Assembly: GCA_963780175.1 (NCBI GenBank)
Contig: CAWAAT010000003.1
Coordinates: 346,592-410,591, forward strand
Direction of reading: 5' to 3'
Source: Brooklawnia sp963780175
GTDB lineage: Bacteria; Actinomycetota; Actinomycetes; Propionibacteriales; Propionibacteriaceae
Length of the DNA: 64,000 nucleotides
Shown here one piece after another: positions 16,592-24,131 of this stretch. How positions within the stretch are numbered: the stretch's first letter is position 1; the number at the start of each line of letters is the position of its first letter. A program made the position numbers and the translations under genes. The notes under the pieces are model-generated. The model made no database searches. It saw only the letters and a program-made list of their open reading frames with translations, and had not been told where the DNA came from.

Positions 16592-18124
16592 ATGAGCCAG
16601 ACCACTATGGACGCCGACCTGCGATCGATTCAGCAGGCGCGGGACTTGGCCGTGGCCGCCAGGGAGGCCATGCGATCCTTCCAGTTCGCGTCCCAGCAGC
16701 AGGTCGACCGGATCTGCGAGGCGATGGTCGCGGCTGCCATGCGCGAAGCAGGACGCCTGGGCCAGCTGGCCCACGACGAGACCGGCTTCGGGTACCCGGC
16801 GCACAAGCAGCTCAAGAACGAGTTCGCTGCGCAGGGGGTATGGGACTCGATCAAGGACGTGCCGACCTGCGGGGTGCTTCGTCGTGATGAGGTACGCAAG
16901 ATCGTCGAGATCGGGTGGCCGGTGGGAGTGCTCTGCGCACTGACGCCGTCCACCAACCCGACGTCGACCGCGATCTTCAAGATCCTCATCGGGGTCAAGG
17001 CGCGCAACGCCGTGGTCGTGGCCCCGCACCCCTCAGCCAAGAACTGCACCGCCGAGGCGGTCAAAGTGATGGCCGAGGCCGGCGAGGCCGCTGGCATGCC
17101 CAAGGGCTTGGTCAGCTGCATGACCGAGATGACCATGCAGGGCACCAACGAGTTGATGAACCACTACGCCACATCCATGATCCTGGCCACGGGTGGTCCG
17201 GGCATGGTCAAGGCAGCGCACAGTTGCGGGAAGCCTGCGCTGGGGGTGGGTCCGGGCAACGTTCCGGCCTACGTCGACCGGACGGCGCACATCGTCCGGG
17301 CGGCTCAGATGATCGTCGAGTCGAAGTCGTTCGACTGCTCGACCATCTGCGCCACCGAGCAGGTGGTGATCGCCGACCGGCCGATCGCCGAACGGCTCAA
17401 GGCTGAGATGCAGGCCCGCGGCGCCCAGTGGTTGACCAAGGAGCAGGCCGACCGACTCGCGTCGGTGATGTTCAGGCCGAACGGCCTGATGGTCGCCGAG
17501 TTCGTCGGACGCACCCCGCAGGTCCTCGGCAAGGCTGCCGGCATCGACGTGCCGGAGAGCACCCGAGTGCTGGTGGCCGAGCTTGAAGGAGTGGGACCGA
17601 AGCACCCACTCTCACGGGAGAAGCTCACCACCGTTCTCGGCTTCATGGTCGAGGACGGCTGGCGGGCCGGCTGCGAACGAGCCATCCAGTTCCTCCGGTT
17701 CGGTGGTGACGGCCACTCGTTGGTCATCCACTCCCGCGACGAGGAGTCGATTCTCGCCTTCGGGATTGAGAAGCCTGCCTTCCGCATCCTCGTCAACACC
17801 TGGGGTTCGCTCGGCGGCGTCGGCTACACCACCGGCATCCGGCCCTCGCTCACGCTGGGGCCGGGCGGCCTCGGTGGCGCGGTGGTCAGCGACAACATCA
17901 CCGTGGAGCATGTCCTCAACGTCAAGCGCCTCACCTACCATCTCCATCCACCGCCCGAGGTCGCCCGAGCCCACGGCGGGGTGCTGGGTGCGATGGACGC
18001 AGAGGTGGGCGAGGACGACACCCAGACCGCCAAGGCCTCCGACTCCTCGAGTGCAGCATCCAGTTCGGACGCGGCCCTCATCGAGAAGATCGTCCGCCAG
18101 ATCCTGACCGAACTGAACAAGTGA
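16592..18124 (+). CDS. eutE: EutE, CoA-acylating acetaldehyde dehydrogenase with C-terminal targeting helix
   Basis: A 510-residue aldehyde dehydrogenase that turns acetaldehyde, CoA and NAD+ into acetyl-CoA. The catalytic Cys is at about 253 in SFDCSTICATEQ, and the NAD region includes LTPSTNPTSTA and GVGPGNVPAYVD. The catalytic domain ends near residue 465. A Ser/Ala-rich linker (about 475-490) follows and then an amphipathic helix, ALIEKIVRQILTELNK. E. coli EutE carries its targeting peptide at the N-terminus, so here it has moved to the C-terminus. The motif is nearly the same as the first helix of both EutC proteins in this locus. Eighteen bases before eutM. Confidence 0.93.
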   Translation: MSQTTMDADLRSIQQARDLAVAAREAMRSFQFASQQQVDRICEAMVAAAMREAGRLGQLAHDETGFGYPAHKQLKNEFAAQGVWDSIKDVPTCGVLRRDEVRKIVEIGWPVGVLCALTPSTNPTSTAIFKILIGVKARNAVVVAPHPSAKNCTAEAVKVMAEAGEAAGMPKGLVSCMTEMTMQGTNELMNHYATSMILATGGPGMVKAAHSCGKPALGVGPGNVPAYVDRTAHIVRAAQMIVESKSFDCSTICATEQVVIADRPIAERLKAEMQARGAQWLTKEQADRLASVMFRPNGLMVAEFVGRTPQVLGKAAGIDVPESTRVLVAELEGVGPKHPLSREKLTTVLGFMVEDGWRAGCERAIQFLRFGGDGHSLVIHSRDEESILAFGIEKPAFRILVNTWGSLGGVGYTTGIRPSLTLGPGGLGGAVVSDNITVEHVLNVKRLTYHLHPPPEVARAHGGVLGAMDAEVGEDDTQTAKASDSSSAASSSDAALIEKIVRQILTELNK

Positions 18125-18142
18125 CGTCGAAGGAGGTAGCCC

Positions 18143-18721
18143 ATGACCGAGACTCAGCTGAAGCCCGCGAAGCAGGCCGCACGTCCGCGCAAGGCCCCCG
18201 CTTCAACGGCCCCTCCGGAACTCGCGGAGCGGCCTGAGGAAGTGGCTGGCGACCCGGAGGTCGGCGTCCAGACCGAAGAACCCACAACTGAACAGATCGA
18301 AGAACCCACAACTGAACAGGCCGACGAAACCCGGGCAGAGGCACCCGCCGAAACCCCCGACCCAGCAACCAACCAAGAGCAAGCAGCAACCCCGCGCATT
18401 GCAACCACACAAGGGAGTACTCCAATGGCAGACGTCAACATGATTGCGCTCGGCATGGTCGAGACCAAGGGCCTGATCGGCGCCATCGAGGCAGCCGATG
18501 CGATGGTCAAGGCCGCGAATGTCAAGCTGATCGGCAAGGAGCAGATTGGTGCCGCTTACGTGACCGTGATGGTTCGCGGTGACGTCGGTGCCGTGAAGGC
18601 AGCCACCGATGCCGGTGCCGCCGCGGCGGGCCGGGTCGGCGAACTCATCTCGGTGCACGTGATCCCGCGTCCCCACGGCGACGTCGAGCTCATCCTTCCC
18701 GGCGGCCGCGCCGTCGAGTGA
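18143..18721 (+). CDS. eutM: EutM-like hexameric (BMC-H) shell protein with long charged N-terminal extension
   Basis: The frame encodes 192 residues. Residues 95-192 are a normal BMC-H shell protein (IALGMVETKGLIGAIEAAD, KLIGKEQIGAAYVTVMVRGDVGAV, HVIPRPHGDVE), the main tile of the microcompartment facets. Residues 1-94 are a disordered-looking tail, first basic (KPAKQAARPRK) and then rich in Glu, Pro, Thr and Ala, with a duplicated eight-residue unit. Two starts look usable: ATG 18143 with AAGGAGG upstream, and ATG 18425 with AAGGGAG seven bases upstream. The short product has exactly the usual EutM length (98). Both forms may be made from one gene. Confidence 0.9.
   Translation: MTETQLKPAKQAARPRKAPASTAPPELAERPEEVAGDPEVGVQTEEPTTEQIEEPTTEQADETRAEAPAETPDPATNQEQAATPRIATTQGSTPMADVNMIALGMVETKGLIGAIEAADAMVKAANVKLIGKEQIGAAYVTVMVRGDVGAVKAATDAGAAAAGRVGELISVHVIPRPHGDVELILPGGRAVE
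18274..18321 (+). repeat. tandem 24-bp repeat inside the eutM extension
   Basis: Two copies of a 24-base unit, 18274-18297 and 18298-18321. The first 22 bases are identical between copies. It encodes EEPTTEQ twice and keeps the frame, so it may vary in number between strains. Confidence 0.85.
18411..18427 (+). promoter_or_regulatory. internal ribosome binding site and start for the short EutM form
   Basis: AAGGGAG at 18411-18417 stands seven bases before the ATG at 18425-18427. This start produces a standard-length BMC-H protein, MADVNMIALGM. Confidence 0.65.
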
Positions 18722-18731
18722 GCTGACCCGC

Positions 18732-18811
18732 CTGACGCTCTCGCTCCCCGAAGTGCAGTCCGCGCCCGATAAGTCGGGAGCGAATCGTCGTTTGGGGAGC
18801 GGGGACGTCAG
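18732..18811 (+). other. large intercistronic RNA stem-loop between eutM and eutQ
   Basis: Bases 18732-18752 can pair with 18791-18811 over 21 positions: 17 Watson-Crick pairs, three G-U pairs and one C-A mismatch. Inside the 38-base loop a second hairpin forms: CGC and CCCGA (18761-18769) with TCGGG and GCG (18774-18782). No T run follows, so a simple intrinsic terminator is unlikely. It lies 10 bases after the eutM stop and 42 before eutQ. Such a structure could protect the shell-gene mRNA end or lower expression of eutQ onward. Confidence 0.75.
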
Positions 18812-18852
18812 CACCGCACACACCACCTGCCTACGTTCGAAAGTGATGCACC

Positions 18853-19485
18853 ATGGCCAGGACCGTCATTACGTCCACTGAGGTTCAGCAAGCCGCCACG
18901 AGCGGGAGCCTCAGCGTCCCTGCCGACGCCATCATCACCCCGCTCGCGCGGGATGTGGCGGCAGATCTGGGAGTGACAATCATTCGGGGCGGTGGAACCG
19001 GGGCGCTGCGTGCCAGCGTCCCGCCCGCCGCGCCCGTGGACGACCTGGCGGTCCGGGTCCGCTCGATCGTGGCCTCGTTGCTGGGTAACGGTGGGGGCGG
19101 TTTGCCCGCCCCCACTCCAGCTCGGCCGCCGGTGAAACTGGCGACCATCCGCGACGCCACGCTGGTGCCCTTCCCCTATCCGGGACCGCCGGCCGGCATG
19201 CAGGTGAACACGGTCGATGTCGTGACCGCCGACGACGGGGCTCCCGTCGCCGCCGGCTACATGTCGATCACCAAGGGGTCCTTCCCGTGGACCCTGACCT
19301 ACGACGAGGTCCAGATCGTCCTCGAGGGTGAACTGCACCTGGGAGGGGATGCCGGGGGCAAGATCGGCCGGCCCGGGGACGTGCTGTACGTCCCGAAGGG
19401 CTCGTCGATCACGTTCGGCACGCCCAGCTGGGCCAAGTTCGTGTACGTGACCTTCCCCGCCAACTGGGAGGACCAGATCGAATGA
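18853..19485 (+). CDS. eutQ: EutQ-like cupin protein
   Basis: A 210-residue EutQ homologue. An N-terminal motif (residues 4-45, VITSTEVQQAA through IITPLARDVAADLGVTI) is followed by a Pro/Ala-rich linker with a short helix (LAVRVRSIVASLL, about 65-77). A cupin domain covers about 95-208 (YDEVQIVLEGELHL, GRPGDVLYVPKGSSITF). EutQ has been reported to have acetate kinase activity and to be needed for compartment function; the same may hold here, where no other acetate kinase gene is visible. It overlaps eutT by 4 bases (ATGA). Confidence 0.9.
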   Translation: MARTVITSTEVQQAATSGSLSVPADAIITPLARDVAADLGVTIIRGGGTGALRASVPPAAPVDDLAVRVRSIVASLLGNGGGGLPAPTPARPPVKLATIRDATLVPFPYPGPPAGMQVNTVDVVTADDGAPVAAGYMSITKGSFPWTLTYDEVQIVLEGELHLGGDAGGKIGRPGDVLYVPKGSSITFGTPSWAKFVYVTFPANWEDQIE

Positions 19486-20282
19486 TCGTCACGGAAGCCG
19501 ACCTGCGTGACCAGTTGCGCCGACCCAGTGTGGGCGCTCAGGTCACGGTGCCGGCAGGCGCCCGGCTGTCGCCGTCCGCCGCCGACTTCGTCAAGCAGTG
19601 GGGACTGGTCACCGTCGCCTCCGTCCCCGAGGTGGCACCCCCGGTCGCTCGCCAACCCGGGACGGCTCTGGGTGTGGAGTCGGCCGGTGTGGAGTGGGAC
19701 ACCGCGGCTGTCTTCCCGGTCAACTTCGAGGGTGATGTGCCCGCGTGCCTGGTGTGTGGCACGCCGGTGACGAACAAGGCGTCCGCGTTGACCCAGCTGG
19801 ACGCCCGGCATTACGCACCCAAGACCCACCCGCGGATCAAGTTGCGCGGCCGGGTCGACTCCCTGCACTCGCTGGTGCTGCTGGCCCAGCGGATCGCCAG
19901 GCAGGAGGGCCACGACGATCTGGTCCGAGACCTGGGAACCGTCGCCGCGTACTGCCGAGAACTCACCTCTGCCGAGTACAACGAGCGTCCGGTCGCCCCA
20001 CTGCGGCTCAAGGACTGGGACATCGAGCAGATCCACCAGGTGACCCACGACCCGCAGGGGACGCTGGGCATCCCCCATCTGACGATCGACGAGTTCGAAC
20101 CCGAGGTGCAGCACTGGCTCAACATGGCCCGGACGAACTCCCGTGAGATCGAGATCACCGCCATGGAGGCCTTCCCCGACCCGGAGCATCCCTACGGGGC
20201 CAGTATCTGTCATGCCTTCAACCGGCTCAGCAGCGTCTTCTACTTCCTCCAGCTCCGGATGAAGGCTCAGGGGTCACCGTGA
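19482..20282 (+). CDS. eutT: EutT-like corrinoid adenosyltransferase
   Basis: A 266-residue EutT-type ATP:cob(I)alamin adenosyltransferase, which would supply adenosylcobalamin for the EutBC lyases. Residues 1-46 are the N-terminal motif shared with EutQ (IVTEADLRDQL through LSPSAADFVKQWGL). The catalytic part includes CLVCG, with Cys89 and Cys92, matching the CxxC of the metal-binding motif of Salmonella EutT, though the extra adjacent Cys of that protein is absent. It continues with THPRIKLRGRVDSLHSLVLLAQ. Overlaps eutQ before it and eutJ after it, each by 4 bases, showing tight coupling. Confidence 0.88.
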   Translation: MIVTEADLRDQLRRPSVGAQVTVPAGARLSPSAADFVKQWGLVTVASVPEVAPPVARQPGTALGVESAGVEWDTAAVFPVNFEGDVPACLVCGTPVTNKASALTQLDARHYAPKTHPRIKLRGRVDSLHSLVLLAQRIARQEGHDDLVRDLGTVAAYCRELTSAEYNERPVAPLRLKDWDIEQIHQVTHDPQGTLGIPHLTIDEFEPEVQHWLNMARTNSREIEITAMEAFPDPEHPYGASICHAFNRLSSVFYFLQLRMKAQGSP

Positions 20283-21127
20283 GCAAGCCCCGCAGCGTCG
20301 CCGACACCATGGCCCTGGCCGCAGCCAAGCTCGCCCGGCCGGGCAAGATCGACCCGACCAGGCCGATCAAGGTGGGCGTCGACCTGGGGACCGCGTTCAC
20401 GGTGATCATGGTCACCGATGAGGCGGGTCGGCCACTGGCCGCGGCAAGCCAGTTCGCCGATGTGGTGCGCGACGGTGTCGTGTGGGACTTCGCCGGGGCG
20501 ACGGAGGTGGTGCGCGGACTGAAGCAGCGCATCGAGTCCGCGACCGGACGCACGCTCACCTCCGGTGCGGTGACGATCCCGCCTTCGGTCTCCGGCGCCG
20601 ATCACCGGGCCCACCGCTACGTGCTGGAGGGCGCGGGGATCGAGTGCACCGCCGTGGTCGATGAGCCGACCGCTGCCAATGCGGTGCTGGGGATCAACGA
20701 CGGGGCGGTCGTCGACATCGGCGGCGGCACCACCGGCGTCGCCATCCTGCGGGACGGACGAGTGGTGGAGACCACGGACGAGCCGTCCGGCGGCACGCAT
20801 CTGTCGCTGGTCATCTCCGGGGCGTTGAAGATCCCCTTCGCCGAGGCGGAGAAGCGCAAGGTCGACCCGTCCCTGCACCGCGAACTGATGCCGTTGGTGC
20901 GTCCCGTGCTCGAGAAGATCGCCACCATCGTCCGCGACGCGATCGCCGGCAAGGGCGTCGAACAGATCCACCTGGTCGGCGGCACGAGTGCCTTCACGGG
21001 CATCGCCGAGATCATGGCCGAAATCACGGGTGTGCCCAGCCTGGTCGCACCGGAACCCATGCTGGTCACCCCGCTGGGTGTCGCCAGTTGGGCCCAGCCC
21101 ATCGTCCAACCCAAGGCAGGTTATTGA
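20279..21127 (+). CDS. eutJ: EutJ, DnaK-like chaperone of the eut locus
   Basis: A 282-residue protein with an Hsp70/actin ATPase fold but no substrate-binding domain, the normal form of EutJ. The phosphate loops are VGVDLGTAFTVIMV and VVDIGGGTTGVAIL, and the adenosine motif is HLVGGTSAFTGI. It begins with an Ala-rich amphipathic stretch before the first loop. The role of EutJ is poorly known; it may assist folding or compartment assembly. The GTG start overlaps the eutT stop (GTGA), and one base separates its stop from the next start. Confidence 0.9.
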   Translation: MSKPRSVADTMALAAAKLARPGKIDPTRPIKVGVDLGTAFTVIMVTDEAGRPLAAASQFADVVRDGVVWDFAGATEVVRGLKQRIESATGRTLTSGAVTIPPSVSGADHRAHRYVLEGAGIECTAVVDEPTAANAVLGINDGAVVDIGGGTTGVAILRDGRVVETTDEPSGGTHLSLVISGALKIPFAEAEKRKVDPSLHRELMPLVRPVLEKIATIVRDAIAGKGVEQIHLVGGTSAFTGIAEIMAEITGVPSLVAPEPMLVTPLGVASWAQPIVQPKAGY

Positions 21128-21128
21128 G

Positions 21129-21755
21129 ATGGCTGACGAAGCACAGTTCCAGTTGAGGGCCTACTGCCACCTGGATCGCATCCAGCCCCAGTTCGCCGCG
21201 TTCATCGGCGCGGTGGCGGCCGGTTCGCCCCCGATCGAGGGCATGAGTTGTCTGTACGTCGAGATGGCCCCCGGCAACTGGGTCTTCCGCATCGTCGACA
21301 AGGTCCTCAAGTCGGTCGACGTGCAGCCAGGTGCCCAGCTGGTCGAGCGCCAGTTCGGCATGTTCGAGGTGCACTCCTTCTCGCAGGCCGACGTGTTGCG
21401 GGCCGGCGAAGTGGTGCTGGAGTCCCTCGAGTTGCCCATGACGGCCCGGCTGGCTCCGAAGATCGCCTCCGAGCAGATCATCACCAACATCCACCCCAGC
21501 CAGGCCCAGGTCCTCAACCGCAACAACCGCGGCACGATGATCGAGGGCGGCCAGACCATGCTCGTGATGGAGTGCGAGCCCGCCGCCTACATCAACCTCG
21601 CCGCCAACGAGGCCGAGAAGGCCGCGCCGGTCATGCTCAACCATCTGAGCTCGGTCGGTGTCTTCGGACGGATGTGGATGTCGGGCACCGAGTCCGACGT
21701 CCAGGCCGCCCGCGACGCCGCCATCATCGCAATCAACTCCGTCACCGGCCAGTAA
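21129..21755 (+). CDS. divergent tandem-domain (BMC-T) microcompartment shell protein
   Basis: A 208-residue protein with two successive domains that read like permuted microcompartment folds. The first half (about 5-105) runs LRAYCHLDRIQPQF, GNWVFRIVDKVLKSVDV, QFGMFEVHSFSQADVLRAGEVVL. The second (about 110-208) runs IITNIHPSQAQVLN, LVMECEPAAYINLAANEAEKAAPVML, SDVQAARDAAIIAI. It is clearly not EutL, which is present separately, and is not EutS or EutK. A second, divergent trimeric shell tile is the best reading. Position between eutJ and the EutQ-N-like gene supports a structural role. The family name should be settled by profile search. Confidence 0.72.
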   Translation: MADEAQFQLRAYCHLDRIQPQFAAFIGAVAAGSPPIEGMSCLYVEMAPGNWVFRIVDKVLKSVDVQPGAQLVERQFGMFEVHSFSQADVLRAGEVVLESLELPMTARLAPKIASEQIITNIHPSQAQVLNRNNRGTMIEGGQTMLVMECEPAAYINLAANEAEKAAPVMLNHLSSVGVFGRMWMSGTESDVQAARDAAIIAINSVTGQ

Positions 21756-21764
21756 GGAGGAGTC

Positions 21765-22058
21765 ATGGCACATCGCGTGCTCACTGTCTCGTCGATCAAC
21801 GAGCTGCTCTCCCAGGGTTGCACCGAACTGTCGCTCCAGCCCGGTGACATCGTCACCGCGCTCGCCAAGGAGCACGCCCAGAAGCGGGGACTGCGGCTGG
21901 TGCCGGCACCAGCCTCGGCGGCGCCCACCACGGCTGTTGCGCCGAGCGTGCAGTCCTCGACCGCCCCCGAGCGGGTGGCGGTTCGCAAGGCCGTGATCGC
22001 CGCGCTCGGCCATGAGCCGGCCGGACTGGATGCCGTCATCTCGCGTGTCATGAACTAG
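21765..22058 (+). CDS. small protein made of the EutQ/EutT N-terminal motif
   Basis: A 97-residue protein. Residues 5-46 (VLTVSSINELLSQG through DIVTALAKEHAQKRGLRLV) align with residues 4-45 of EutQ and 1-44 of EutT from the same operon. A Pro/Ala/Ser linker (48-68) is followed by a helix, VAVRKAVIAALGHEP, that resembles the linker helix of EutQ (LAVRVRSIVASLL). It therefore looks like the front half of EutQ without the cupin domain. No enzyme signature is seen; an assembly or adaptor role is an inference. A strong AAGGAGGAG site precedes the ATG. Confidence 0.7.
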   Translation: MAHRVLTVSSINELLSQGCTELSLQPGDIVTALAKEHAQKRGLRLVPAPASAAPTTAVAPSVQSSTAPERVAVRKAVIAALGHEPAGLDAVISRVMN

Positions 22059-22068
22059 CCGGGTCGCC

Positions 22069-24129
22069 GTGAGTACCGAGTTCGGGCGCCCGGCGGTCTA
22101 CCTGTGCCCGACCGAGCACTGCCCGCACCTGCTGCAGTTCGCAGTAGGTCTGCTGCCCGAGATGGCGCGCCGGCACGGATCGGTCGGCGTCTTCCGGCCG
22201 ATCGTGGCCGATCCCGCCACCGACCTCGTGCTGGCGGCAGCACTCGCCCAGACCCAGCCCCGCGCCGGTGTCCAGCACTGGGGGGTCACCGCCAACGACG
22301 TGCTGCACAGCCCGGGCGCCGCGATGGCCCAGGTGATTGCGCGGTACTCCGACTGCGCCGCCAACTACGACGCCGTCCTGGTGCTGGGTAGCGAGTACGA
22401 CTGCTCGCTGGCCCCCATCGAGTTCGGTTGGAACACCCGCATCTCCGCGAACATCGACGTGCCGATGGCGCTGGTGGTGCCCACCCAGGGAGGCGCACAG
22501 GTCACGATCGAGCGCATCGAAGTGGCCGTCGACGAGGCCACCCGCAACTACGCCCAGGTGGTGGCGGTCATCGCACCCCGTGCCGCCGACCAGCACCTCG
22601 ACCTGACCACCCTGTGCGGGGTGGCGGTGCCGGTGTTCGTGGTGGACGAGGTGACCGGAGCTGTGAGCGGTCTGACGGGTGCGCTCGACTCGCTCGGCGC
22701 AACCGTGGTGGCGGGCAGCCGTGACCTGTCCGGCGTGGACGTGACCAAGCTCTTCATCGCCGACATGGCCCTGACCAACATGCTGCCGCTGGTGAGAGCG
22801 GACGCCACCGTGCTGTTCTCGGCCGACCGGTCTGACATCGGACTGGGCCTGGCGATGGGCGGGGCCAGCGGGAAATTCGCGTGGCCCTCCGCCGCGATCG
22901 CCGCTGGGCCCTGGCCGGGGCCGCCCGAGTTGACCATCTTGTGGGACAAGCTGGCGTCCCGGGTGCCGCTGCTGCGCACCCAGCGCACGATCGAGCAGGT
23001 CTACGAGACGCTCCAGGCCTACGAGCGCGTCCCGGCCCAACTCAACGCCGTTCAGGTGGCGGAGGCCAAACGCATCTTCGCGGGCGCGGTGGACGCCTCG
23101 GTGCTTCTGGACGCCTCCCACGCGCTCGGTCGCGAGGACATCGTCACTCCGCTGATGTTCGAGCACCGACTGCTGGAACAGGCCCGCAGGGCCAACCGGC
23201 ACGTCGTGCTCCCCGAGGGCGAGGAGGAGCGCATCCTGAGGGCGGCGCACCGGCTGCTCGAACAGCAGATCTGTCGGCTGACACTGCTCGGTGACCCCGA
23301 GGTCATCGGTCGGCGCGCGGCCGAGTTGGGGCTGGTGCTCACCGGCGCCGACATCGTCAATCCGCTCACCAGCCCGTTGCGCGAGACGTTCGCCGCGCGC
23401 TACGCGCAGTTGCGTGCCAAGAAGGGGGTCACCCTCGACCAGGCCCGCGAACGCGTCGCGGACGTCAGCTACTTCGGCACGATGATGGTGCTGGAGGGGC
23501 TGGCCGACGGCATGGTCTCAGGTGCGGTCCACACCACGGCGCACACCATTCGCCCAGCTCTCGAGGTGATCAAGACCAAGCCCGGTGTCTCGGTGGTCTC
23601 GTCGGTCTTCTTCATGTGCCTGTCCGACCGGGTGCTGGTGTTCGGCGACTGCGCGGTCAACCCCAACCCCACGCCCGACCAGGTGGCCGACATCGCGATC
23701 AGTTCTGCGCAGACGGCCAGACAGTTCGGCATCGAGCCCCGGGTGGCGATGCTGTCCTACTCGACCGGCAGTTCGGGTACGGGGCCGGACGTCGAGCAGA
23801 CCGTCGAGGCAACCAGACTGGTGCGCGAGAAGGCGCCCGACCTGCCGGTCGACGGGCCGCTGCAGTACGACGCGGCGGTCGATGCGACCGTGGCCATGAC
23901 CAAGCTGCCAGACTCACCGGTGGCCGGCCAGGCCACCGTCCTGATCTTCCCCGACCTGCAGACCGGCAACAACACCTACAAGGCCGTCCAGCGCAGCGCC
24001 GGCGCGCTGGCCATCGGCCCGGTGCTGCAGGGCCTCAACAAGCCGGTCAACGACCTCTCACGTGGGGCGTTGGTCTCGGACATCGTCAACACCGTGGCCA
24101 TCACCGCCATCCAGGCCGGCATGGACTGA
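22069..24129 (+). CDS. pta: phosphate acetyltransferase, long form
   Basis: A 686-residue three-domain phosphotransacetylase that turns acetyl-CoA and phosphate into acetyl-phosphate. The N-terminal region resembles a BioD/P-loop-like domain, a DRTGG-like domain lies in the middle (VTKLFIADMALTNMLPLV), and the C-terminal PTA domain holds AMLSYSTGSSGTGPDVEQ and GPLQYDAAVD. Eut loci usually carry the short EutD or PduL enzyme, so this housekeeping-type Pta is unusual. No targeting helix is evident. GTG start 10 bases after the previous stop; 2 bases before the alcohol dehydrogenase. Confidence 0.92.
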   Translation: MSTEFGRPAVYLCPTEHCPHLLQFAVGLLPEMARRHGSVGVFRPIVADPATDLVLAAALAQTQPRAGVQHWGVTANDVLHSPGAAMAQVIARYSDCAANYDAVLVLGSEYDCSLAPIEFGWNTRISANIDVPMALVVPTQGGAQVTIERIEVAVDEATRNYAQVVAVIAPRAADQHLDLTTLCGVAVPVFVVDEVTGAVSGLTGALDSLGATVVAGSRDLSGVDVTKLFIADMALTNMLPLVRADATVLFSADRSDIGLGLAMGGASGKFAWPSAAIAAGPWPGPPELTILWDKLASRVPLLRTQRTIEQVYETLQAYERVPAQLNAVQVAEAKRIFAGAVDASVLLDASHALGREDIVTPLMFEHRLLEQARRANRHVVLPEGEEERILRAAHRLLEQQICRLTLLGDPEVIGRRAAELGLVLTGADIVNPLTSPLRETFAARYAQLRAKKGVTLDQARERVADVSYFGTMMVLEGLADGMVSGAVHTTAHTIRPALEVIKTKPGVSVVSSVFFMCLSDRVLVFGDCAVNPNPTPDQVADIAISSAQTARQFGIEPRVAMLSYSTGSSGTGPDVEQTVEATRLVREKAPDLPVDGPLQYDAAVDATVAMTKLPDSPVAGQATVLIFPDLQTGNNTYKAVQRSAGALAIGPVLQGLNKPVNDLSRGALVSDIVNTVAITAIQAGMD

Positions 24130-24131
24130 GC

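Noticed and set aside
18732..18811. The intercistronic stem as an intrinsic terminator
   Set aside because: No T run follows either arm, and the downstream genes belong to the same pathway in the same direction.
22048..23250. 400-codon minus-strand frame opposite pta
   Set aside because: His/Gln/Arg-rich shadow frame with no recognisable domain.
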